Below, piece by piece: positions 1-6,746 of a stretch of 28,571 bases of DNA (positions are counted from its first letter, which is position 1; every line of letters begins with the position of its first letter). The stretch lies in assembly GCA_016703785.1 (NCBI GenBank), contig JADJBM010000020.1, forward strand, positions 1 to 28,571. The letters are read 5' to 3'. The notes beneath the pieces are model-generated. The model was not told where the DNA came from, did no database searches, and saw only the letters and a list, made by a program, of their open reading frames with translations. Source of the DNA: Betaproteobacteria bacterium (lineage in GTDB: Bacteria; Pseudomonadota; Gammaproteobacteria; Burkholderiales; Rhodocyclaceae). A program made the position numbers and the translations under genes.

Positions 1-1
1 G

Positions 2-280
2 GCGCCTTCGGCGCCCACAGAGAAGCAGGCGAAGCACCTGATGGAGCAGCAGCTCGCGCTGCCGGCCCATGAGCAAGGTGCTCAAGGCCGCACACCTTCA
101 ACCTGCTCGACGCGCGCGGCGCCATCTCGGTCACCGAGCGCGCCGCCTACATCGGCCGCATCCGCAACCTGGCGCGCAGCGTCGCCAGAAGCTACGTTGA
201 CAGCCGCGCACGCCTCGGCTTCCCGATGGCGCGATGGCCTGGGCCGACGGTGAGCCGAACTGGCAAAGAGGGCGGAGTGA
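2..280 (+). pseudogene. glyQ: Glycyl-tRNA synthetase alpha subunit, 3' fragment, frame-disrupted
   Basis: This is the C-terminal end of the alpha chain of the tetrameric glycyl-tRNA synthetase, which charges tRNA-Gly in the cytoplasm. The window opens inside the gene. Reading from base 2 gives the family segment EKQAKHLMEQQLALPAHEQ; the frame then breaks near base 75-110. After the break another frame gives FNLLDARGAISVTERAAYIG and continues to LARSV-SYVDSRARLGFPMA. A further shift near 225-250 is needed to reach the natural end AELAKRAE with TGA at 278-280. The stop lies one base before the glyS ATG, the usual glyQS arrangement. At least three indels occur in 280 bases, so this is either decay or poor sequence at a contig end. 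The identity is secure; the functional state is not. Confidence 0.85.
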
Positions 281-281
281 G

Positions 282-2373
282 ATGACTGCGGAAGAACCTG
301 CTCGTCGAACTGCTCGTCGAGGAACTGCCGCCTGGGCGCTGAAAGTTCGGCGAGGCTTGCCTAACTGGGCTAGTCGTAGAGTCTCACACCCCACAGGTTT
401 GCTGAAGATAGCAACGTACGGCATTTGCTTTCGCCGCGACGCTTAGCTTTGTTGACATGGGGACGTCGCGGACAGCGCCCGGGCAGGAACAGGTGCACCA
501 GAAGTTGATGCCAGGGTTACCGTGGCGCTGGCTTTGCTGGCAATCCGACGGCGGCTTTTGAAAAACTCAACTGGAAGGGCTTGGCGGATTGCCGAAATGC
601 TGAGGATGGCTCAACTGCGCTTATTCGTTCGGAATCGATGGAAAAGTAGATGCTGTTTTCTTGGCTCTATCGGCAAGGGAACGATTGACGCTCGGCTTGG
701 CTAAAGCGCTTCGGAGAGCCTTCGATGCGCTACCAATTCGAAGGTCATGCTTATCAACTTGCTGACGGTGGGACACAGTACATTTCGTTCGCCCCGTGCA
801 TGGCTTAGTTGCGCTGCATGGCGCCGATATTGTGGATGTCCATATGTTCGGCCTTAAAGCCGGACGCGAGACGCAAGGCCATCGCTTCGAGGCGAAGCGC
901 CCCGTCGTTGGATCAAGCGATGCCGACTCCTACGCCGAACTGATTGACCAGGAAGGCGCGGTGATCGCCGGCTTCGGCGTGCGCCGCGCCGAGATCGCAC
1001 GGCAACTCAAAGACGCCGCGGAGAAGGCGGGATTGAGCCCATCGAGGATGAGGCGCTCCTCGACGAGGTGACGGCGCTGGTCGAACGGCCCAACGTGCTG
1101 ACCTGCCAGTTCGAGGAGGAATTTCGAGGTGCCGCAGGAATGCCTGATCCTGACCATGAAGGCCAACCGAAGTACTTCCCGCTGCTCAAGGGATCGGCAA
1201 GCTGACGAACAAATTCCTTTGTCGTCAGCAACATCCGCCCGGACGATCCGGGCGCGGTGATCGGCGGCAACGAGCGGGTGGTGCGTCCGCGGTTGGCAGA
1301 CGCCAATTCTTCTTCGACCAGGATCGCAAAAAATCGCTGATGGACCGCATTCCCGGTCTCGCCAAGGTGGTCTACCACAACAAGCTTGGCACCCAGGGCG
1401 AGCGCGTTGAACGGGTTGCCGCGCTGGCGCGTGCAATCGGCCACAAGCTGGGTGGCGAGACGCTCGCGAACCAGGCCGACCGCGCCGCCATGCTGTCGAA
1501 GGCCGACCTGCTGACCGACATGGTCGGCGAGTTCCCCGAGCTGCAGGGCATCATGGGCCGATACTACGCGCTGCACGACGGCGAACCCGTCGAGATCGCC
1601 GACGCCATCGAGGACCATTACAAGCCGCGCTTCGCCGGCGACGAAGCACTGCCCGTGGGCCGGCCGGGCTATGTGTCGCGCTGGCCGACAAGCTGCAAAC
1701 GTTGGCCGACATGTTCGGCATCGGACAGTTGCCCACCGGCGACAAGGACCCTTTCGCCCTGCGTCGCCATGCGCTAGGCGTCATTCGCATGCTGATCGAG
1801 CGGGACCTGTCGCTCGATCTGATGTGGCTGTTCCAGGCAGCGAATCTCGCCGACGACAAGGTGATCGGGCAGCTAGCTGAATTCATTTACGAGCGTCTCG
1901 CCGGCAGTCTGCGTGAGCAGGGCTATTCGGCGCACGAGGTGGATGCCGTCCTCGGTTTGGCACCGCAGCGACTCGGCGACATCCCGAAGCGGCTTGCCGC
2001 TGTGCGCGCCTTCGCCGCCCTGCCGGAAGCGGCCAGCCTCGCCGCCGCCAACAAGCGCGTCGGCAACATCCTGAAGAAAGTCGTCCCGGCGAGACGGCGA
2101 AGGTCGATGCATCGCTGCTCAAAGAGTCGGCGGAAGTCGCATTGAATGCCGCGCTGGCCGGCGTCAAGCCGAAGGCCGATGCCGCCTTTGAGCGGGGCGA
2201 CTACGCAGCATCGCTGCAAGCGCTGGCGGCCCTGAAGGGACCAGTCGACGAATTCTTCGATCACGTCATGGTGAATGTCGACGATGCCACCCTGCGGACC
2301 AATCGCCTCGGCCTGCTCGCCATCCTGCATGCCGCCATGAACCGGGTCGCCGACTTGCCCAAACTCTCCCATG
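282..2373 (+). pseudogene. glyS: Glycyl-tRNA synthetase beta subunit, multiply frameshifted
   Basis: This is the beta chain of glycyl-tRNA synthetase, which carries tRNA-binding and anticodon-side domains. The start at 282 gives MTAE and then, after one indel, NLLVELLVEELPP. Homologous blocks can be followed end to end in changing frames: SPRRLA near 430, QKLMP near 505, GNPTAAFEKL near 540, LVALHGADIV at 805, MFGLKAGRETQGHRFEAKRP at 843, ERPNVLTCQFEEEF at 1085, KVVYHNKLGTQGERVERV at 1363, SKADLLTDMVGEFPELQGIM at 1498, IGQLPTGDKDPFALRRHALG at 1720, YERLAGSLREQGYSAHEVDA at 1888 and a C-terminal part near 2150-2350. I count roughly ten or more indels plus in-frame stops. The stretch 360-780 is also visibly more A/T rich than the rest. 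The end probably overlaps the gmhB start as ATGA. The enzyme is essential where no alpha2-type GlyRS exists, so this damage may be sequence error. Confidence 0.88.
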
Positions 2374-2905
2374 AAGCTCGTCATCCTCGACCGCGACGGC
2401 GTCATCAACCGCGACAGCGACCAGTTCATCAAGTCGCCGGAGGAATGGCTGCCGCTGCCTGGCAGTCTCGAGGCGATTGCCCGCCTGACGCAGTGGGGCT
2501 ACCGCGTCGTGGTGGCGACCAACCAGTCCGGCGTCGGGCGAGGCCTGTTCGACATGGGGACCCTCAACGCCATCCACGACAAGATGATGAAAGCCGTGGC
2601 GCTCGCCGGCGGGCGCATCGACTCGATCTTCTTTTGTCCGCACGCGGCCGAGTCGACCTGCGAATGCCGCAAGCCGCGCCCGGGCATGCTGCGTGAAGTC
2701 GCGATGCGTTCCAACACCGATCTCAAGGGGGTGCCGGCGATCGGCGACAGCCTGCGCGACCTGCAGGCCGCCTGCCGCAGTGGGCGCACAGCCCATCCTG
2801 GTGCTGACCGGCAAGGGCGTGAAGACGCATGACCATCCCGACCTGCCGCGCGAGACGCTGGTGTTTCCCGACCTTGCCGCCGCCGCAGGGCACATAGCGG
2901 CATGA
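2371..2905 (+). CDS. gmhB: D-glycero-D-manno-heptose 1,7-bisphosphate 7-phosphatase (one frameshift)
   Basis: GmhB removes the 7-phosphate of heptose 1,7-bisphosphate during synthesis of ADP-heptose for the LPS core; it is a cytoplasmic HAD phosphatase. The sequence shows the HAD nucleophile motif DRDGVIN (D7, D9), the NQSG motif at 51-54, a C-x-H...C-x-C zinc loop (C89, H91, C97, C99) followed by RKPRPGML, and the GDSLRDLQAA acidic motif at 125-134. One extra base near 2773 breaks the frame. Removing one T restores AAVGAQPILVLTGKGVKT and an end at 2905. The repaired protein is about 177 residues, the usual family size. The start ATG overlaps the expected glyS stop and the stop overlaps the plsC ATG as ATGA, so the genes are co-translated. 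The indel is probably a sequence error. Confidence 0.88.
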
Positions 2906-3683
2906 GCAGGACCACGACCCGTCTCCCCAGGCCGAGCCTGTCGGTTGTCCTTCGCTCTGCGTTCTTCATGCTGCTGCTGGTGATCATCACGCCGCCCTAT
3001 GCCCTGCTCGTCATGCTCTGCTTTCCGCTGCCGCACCGCCTGCGGCGGCAATCGGTCGTGCCGTGGGTCACCATGGCGACCTGGCTGATCAAGCATCTGC
3101 TGCGCATCGACTATCGCGTGCTCGGGCGGGAGAACATTCCCGACCGCCCCTCTGTCATCCTCGCCAAGCATCAGTCGGCGTGGGAAACCATCGTATTGCA
3201 GATGATCTTTCCGTGGACGCTGTTTGTCTGGAAGAGCGAGTTGAAACGGCTGCCTTTTTTCGGCTGGGCGCTGGCGGCGACCCCCATGATCTCGATCGAT
3301 CGCGCTGGCGGCAAGGAATCGCTCCGGCAGCTGGTGGAGCAGGGGCGGATGCGCCTCGGCCAGGGCTATTGGGTGATCATTTTTCCGGAAGGCACGCGCA
3401 CGCCGGTCGGCACTCATCGTCGCTACAAGATCGGGGGCGCCCATCTGGCCGTGGAAACCGGCGCGCCCGTCGTGCCGGTGGCACTCGATTCCGGCGAGTT
3501 CTGGAGCCGCCGCGCCTTCATCAAGTATCCGGCACGGTCACCGTCAGCATCGGTCCGGCCATTGACCCGGCCGGGCTGTCGGCGGAAGATGTCAATGCGC
3601 GCGCCGAAGCCTGGATGGAAGGCGAAATGCGCCGCATTTGCCCGCATCGATATGAGCGTGATTCAACCCGACCTCCAGCTTGA
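2902..3683 (+). CDS. plsC: 1-acyl-sn-glycerol-3-phosphate acyltransferase (one frameshift)
   Basis: PlsC transfers an acyl chain to lysophosphatidate to make phosphatidic acid at the inner membrane. There is a hydrophobic N-terminal segment at about residues 17-42. The acyltransferase block I appears as HQSAWE (H90, E95), with Glu where Asp is usual. Block III is FPEGTRT at 161-167, and a later block is GAPVVPVAL. Near 3530 one base is missing: adding a G gives KYPGTVTVSIGPAIDPAGLS and continues in the third frame to a stop at 3683. Without the repair the frame runs into the next gene and makes a false fusion. The repaired protein is about 260 residues, as expected. It overlaps gmhB by 4 bases and the next gene by about 32 bases. 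Confidence 0.87.
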
Positions 3684-4356
3684 TCTGCCTCCTAGCGGTA
3701 CCCCGCCGGACGCTCCGGGCGGGCAGTTTTCCCTTCAATTGGACGACAAACCCCTGCCTTTCCGACTGCGCCGCTCGCGCAGCGCGAACCTGATCCTGTC
3801 CGTGGACGAGCAGGGCTTGCAAGTGAGCGCGCCGCGCGGCATGACCTTGCCGCAGATCGAGCAGGCCGTTCGCGAGGGCAGCCGCGTTCTCGCTGGCAAG
3901 CAGGGCAGCAAGTTGCCGTTGCCGGCTCGCTGGCAGGATGGCGCGCGTTTCCCCTTTCTCGGGAACGAAGTTGTGCTGTGCCTGAGCGGGGGATGCAACG
4001 GGATCGAATTTCGCGATGGCACCCTGCATCTGCCCCTGCCGCCGGAGGCCGTGGAAAAGCAGATCAAGGACAGTGTTCAGGGCTGGCTGCAGGCTCAGGC
4101 ACGGCTGGCCATCGAAGCGCAATTGGAAGCAGCCTGCCAGCGCCTGGGCATGATGAAGCCCGTCTGGCGCCTGTCTTTTGCAACGGGCACCTGGGGCGCC
4201 GTCGATCCTGACGGGCGCCTGCGCCTCTCATGGCGGCTAGTCCATATCACGCCGGAAGCGATCGGCAGCGTGGTGAGCCGGTTCCTTGCGCAACTCGGGC
4301 CGTCCGCTAGGCTGCCGCAGTTATGGGAAGACGATGCCGCGCCTCTTCCAGCTTGA
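3652..4356 (+). CDS. YgjP/DUF45-like protein lacking the metallopeptidase active site
   Basis: This is a 234-residue relative of the next gene product. It starts at ATG 3652 inside the plsC 3' end and its own 3' end overlaps the next start. The core aligns with its neighbour: RSRSANLILSVDEQGLQVSA matches the N-terminal beta region, and LRLSWRLVHITPEAIGSVVS matches IRISWRLIHAPPRLLDYVVA. The neighbour's TRWGSC becomes TGTWGAV, the zinc motif HEMAH becomes RFLAQ, and the third histidine is gone. The reading frame is nevertheless intact over 700 bases. The sequence shows a tandem paralogue without catalytic residues. A regulatory or partner role for the active copy is my inference, since a dead duplicate would usually collect stops. 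No function is established. Confidence 0.75.
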   Translation: MSVIQPDLQLDLPPSGTPPDAPGGQFSLQLDDKPLPFRLRRSRSANLILSVDEQGLQVSAPRGMTLPQIEQAVREGSRVLAGKQGSKLPLPARWQDGARFPFLGNEVVLCLSGGCNGIEFRDGTLHLPLPPEAVEKQIKDSVQGWLQAQARLAIEAQLEAACQRLGMMKPVWRLSFATGTWGAVDPDGRLRLSWRLVHITPEAIGSVVSRFLAQLGPSARLPQLWEDDAAPLPA

Positions 4357-5086
4357 ACTGCCGCTGTTCCGGCGAGCCGCCCCGCCTGCGGAGCAGGTGC
4401 GGCATATCCAGCTCGGCACGCGAATCGTCGACTATCGCCTGATCCGCTCGAGCCGGCGCACCCTGGGCATGACCATCGATCAGCGCGGATTGCGTGTCGG
4501 CACTTCGCCACGGACCTCGCTTGCTGACATCGAGCGTTTCCTTCGCCACAACACCGCCTGGGTGCTGAAGAAACTCGACGAGTGGCATGGCCATGGCCAG
4601 GCGCGCCATCTGGCGATTTGCGACGGCGCGGTCATCCCGGTGCTTGGCGAGGATTGCGCCGTGCGCGTCGAAACAGGTGCCAATCGCGTGCGCTGGTCTG
4701 GCCAGACGCTGGTCCTGCTGGCGCGTCCGGATGCCGATCTACGGCAACTGGCCCGCCGAGCATTGCGCAACCGCGCGCTCGATCTGTTCAGGGAGCGGGC
4801 CACCCATTACGCCGCACTTCTGCACCGGCCGCTGCCGCGCATGGCGCTGTCCAACGCACAAACGCGCTGGGGCAGTTGCAGCGAAAAGACTGGCATCCGC
4901 ATTTCCTGGCGCCTGATCCATGCGCCGCCGCGCTTGCTGGATTACGTCGTGGCGCACGAGATGGCACATCTTGTCGAGATGAATCATTCGCCGCGCTTTT
5001 GGGCGGTCGTGGAGCGGCTCTGTCCGGACTACAGGGCGGCGCGCGACGAACTGAGGCGGCTGGCCGCGACCTGCCCGCAGCTATAG
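4334..5086 (+). CDS. YgjP-type zinc metallopeptidase (DUF45, WLM/SprT-like)
   Basis: This is a 250-residue putative zinc-dependent peptidase of the YgjP/DUF45 family, whose physiological substrate is unknown. It has the complete family signature: TRWGSCSEKTGIRISWRL at about 177-193, then VVAHEMAHLVEMNHSPRFW with H208, E209, H212 and H218 forming the zinc site, and an ending PDYRAARDELRR. ATG 4334 was chosen because it is preceded by GGGAAG and gives a compact N-terminus (MPRLFQLELP); an upstream frame exists but would sit deep in the previous gene. The start lies 23 bases inside the degenerate paralogue, so the two are probably translationally coupled. gloA follows after 14 bases. I see no signal peptide, so the protein is probably cytoplasmic. 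Confidence 0.88.
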   Translation: MPRLFQLELPLFRRAAPPAEQVRHIQLGTRIVDYRLIRSSRRTLGMTIDQRGLRVGTSPRTSLADIERFLRHNTAWVLKKLDEWHGHGQARHLAICDGAVIPVLGEDCAVRVETGANRVRWSGQTLVLLARPDADLRQLARRALRNRALDLFRERATHYAALLHRPLPRMALSNAQTRWGSCSEKTGIRISWRLIHAPPRLLDYVVAHEMAHLVEMNHSPRFWAVVERLCPDYRAARDELRRLAATCPQL

Positions 5087-5100
5087 GAACAGGAGACCTC

Positions 5101-5490
5101 ATGCGAATTTTGCACACCATGCTGCGGGTCGGCGATCTCGATAGCTCCATCAAGTTTTACACCGAGGTGCTGGGCATGCGGCTGCTGCGGCGAACGGATT
5201 TCCCGGACGGTAAGTTCACCCTGGCCTTTGTCGGCTACCAGGATGAAAGAGACGGCGCAGTGCTGGAGCTGACTTTCAACTGGGACGTCGATCAATACGA
5301 ACTGGGCAGCGGCTACGGCCATGTTGCTCTGGAGGTTGACGATGCCTACACCGCCTGCGACGAGATCAGACGCCGCGGCGGCACCGTAACCCGCGAGGCG
5401 GGGCCGATGAAACACGGCAGCACGGTCATCGCCTTCGTCCAGGACCCCGACGGCTACAAAATCGAACTGATCCAGAAGAAGGCGCGCTGA
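5101..5490 (+). CDS. gloA: Lactoylglutathione lyase (glyoxalase I)
   Basis: Glyoxalase I converts the methylglyoxal-glutathione hemithioacetal to S-lactoylglutathione in the cytoplasm, the first step of methylglyoxal detoxification. At 129 residues it has the normal bacterial length. All four metal ligands of the Ni-type enzyme are at the same positions as in the E. coli protein: H5, E56, H74 and E122. The protein opens MRILHTMLRVGDLDSSIKFY and contains FYTEVLGMRLLRR and DPDGYKIELIQ, typical family motifs. The start is supported by AGGAGA at 5091-5096. It is the last gene of the housekeeping run, 14 bases after the YgjP gene. A small hairpin without a T-run follows at 5552-5570. Confidence 0.96.
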   Translation: MRILHTMLRVGDLDSSIKFYTEVLGMRLLRRTDFPDGKFTLAFVGYQDERDGAVLELTFNWDVDQYELGSGYGHVALEVDDAYTACDEIRRRGGTVTREAGPMKHGSTVIAFVQDPDGYKIELIQKKAR

Positions 5491-5551
5491 AGCGCAGCCT
5501 GCAAGCATTTCTCGGCCCAGCCGGCTGAATTTCTTCGATTGGAAGGCTTTG

Positions 5552-5570
5552 ATCGAGCAATCTGCTCGAT
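5552..5570. repeat. 8-bp hairpin downstream of gloA
   Basis: ATCGAGCA (5552-5559), loop ATC, TGCTCGAT (5563-5570) is a perfect 8-bp inverted repeat 62 bases after the gloA stop. No run of T follows on either strand, so it is not a classic intrinsic terminator. It could act as an mRNA end-stabilising stem or mark the end of the housekeeping operon. Only the symmetry is seen. Confidence 0.4.
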
Positions 5571-5607
5571 TAACAGGTACGCCTGTGAAGAGCCCCACCA
5601 GCCATAA

Positions 5608-5636
5608 CGATACATAAAACTATAAAACATGTATCG
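5608..5636. promoter_or_regulatory. Dyad CGATACAT-N13-ATGTATCG upstream of the FeeM-like gene
   Basis: A perfect 8-bp inverted repeat (5608-5615 and 5629-5636) surrounds an A/T-rich spacer. Half-site centres are 21 bp apart, two helical turns, as expected for a dimeric regulator binding one face of DNA. It lies 37 bases upstream of the first possible ATG of the acyltransferase gene, in an A/T-rich stretch that also holds TATAAA. The core GATACAT/ATGTATC recurs in the operator of the XRE pair at 21908-21934. Operator function is inferred from symmetry and position. Confidence 0.5.
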
Positions 5637-5673
5637 ATAATTCCAGGCAGAAATTATTTCTGGAGCTAACTTA

Positions 5674-6540
5674 ATGATAGGAATAGACTTGTCGCGGAAC
5701 CGGCCAGAGGAGATGGCCGGCCATGAGTTGCGGATCGTGAATTATTTCACAGAAAGGATGATGAAAATGGAAACGCAAGACTGCTTGAAAGCGATCGATG
5801 TGGCCAACCCGAACGTCGGCATGCTCGAGATGGTGCCGGAGGAAGCCGGCATGAAGATCGAACGGTTGCCTTTCACTGTAAGGCTGGCAACCAGTGAGGA
5901 GGAACTCGCCAAAGCTGTATCCATAAGGCACCAAGCCTATGCTCGACATGTGCCGGCATTGGCGCAATCGCTCACCCAGGCGGAGCCCTACGATTTCGAA
6001 AAGGGGACTGTGGTTTTACTGGCGGAGTCTAAGTTGGACGGATCTCCTCTGGGAACCATGCGGATACAGACTAACGCACACAAAAAACTGACTCTCGAGC
6101 AATCAGTGGTGCTTCCCGACTGGCTACAGGGCGCCAGCCTTGCAGAGGCGACGCGTCTTGGAATAGCCGAAGGACGCATGGGAAGGATTGTAAAGACTGC
6201 GCTATTCAAGGCGTACTTTGAGTTCTGCCAGTCTTCCGGCATCGAATGGATGGTAATTACCGCGAGGGCCCCATTGGATAGGCAATATGCAGCACTCTTG
6301 TTCAGGGATGTCTTTGGCGTTGGAGAATATATCCCCATGCGTCATGTCGGCAATATTCCCCACCGTGTTCTGGCCTTCGAAATCGGTTCGGCAAAAGCCA
6401 GATGGGCGGCAGTGAATCACCCATTACTCAATTTCATGTGCGGTACGCACCATCCGGACATCAGCATATCGAGTGATGGAGTATTTTCACCCAGGTTGGA
6501 AATTGGCCTGCCAAATCAGTCAATTCATGCAATCGCTTAG
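5674..6540 (+). CDS. FeeM-like N-acyl amino acid synthase / N-acyltransferase
   Basis: This is a 288-residue protein resembling the catalytic core of FeeM-type N-acyl amino acid synthases. That GNAT-fold family joins an acyl chain from acyl carrier protein to an amine, commonly tyrosine or another amino acid. Visible family-like features are a strand-rich opening RLPFTVRLATSEEELAKAVS, RHQAYARHVP at about 92-101, LAESKLDGSPLGTMRIQTN, and EATRLGIAEGRMGRIVKTAL around 170. No membrane span is evident. Two starts are possible: ATG 5674, with GGAG eight bases upstream, and ATG 5767, with AAAGG nine bases upstream. The N-terminal 31 residues added by the first carry no recognisable motif, so the shorter form is plausible. 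The product is unknown. A membrane c-di-GMP signalling gene follows 206 bases downstream; I see no RNA or small gene in that gap. Confidence 0.68.
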   Translation: MIGIDLSRNRPEEMAGHELRIVNYFTERMMKMETQDCLKAIDVANPNVGMLEMVPEEAGMKIERLPFTVRLATSEEELAKAVSIRHQAYARHVPALAQSLTQAEPYDFEKGTVVLLAESKLDGSPLGTMRIQTNAHKKLTLEQSVVLPDWLQGASLAEATRLGIAEGRMGRIVKTALFKAYFEFCQSSGIEWMVITARAPLDRQYAALLFRDVFGVGEYIPMRHVGNIPHRVLAFEIGSAKARWAAVNHPLLNFMCGTHHPDISISSDGVFSPRLEIGLPNQSIHAIA

Positions 6541-6746
6541 GTAATGGGGGAATTGGCCGTAAATAATCTAAATAATTCAGAAGAGGGAGCATGTCGGCTC
6601 TGCATGCTGCCCAATATTTCTGTTGCTTGTATGGATTGGCCGAGTACGGGCGTCCCGTGCTGATTGACCGCGACCATTGCTGGTTATGGGGTTCGCATTA
6701 CCGGGCATAAAGTATGCGATCATCATTTTCGCTACAAAGGCAGGAC

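Noticed and set aside
1..15. Perfect palindrome GGCGCC-TTC-GGCGCC as a terminator or site
   Set aside because: It lies inside the glyQ coding sequence at the window edge, and such GC runs are expected by chance here.
2902..4356. A 484-residue fusion of an acyltransferase and a YgjP-like protein
   Set aside because: The fusion depends on a missing base near 3530. With it restored the acyltransferase ends at 3683 in another frame and the YgjP-like gene starts at its own ATG 3652.
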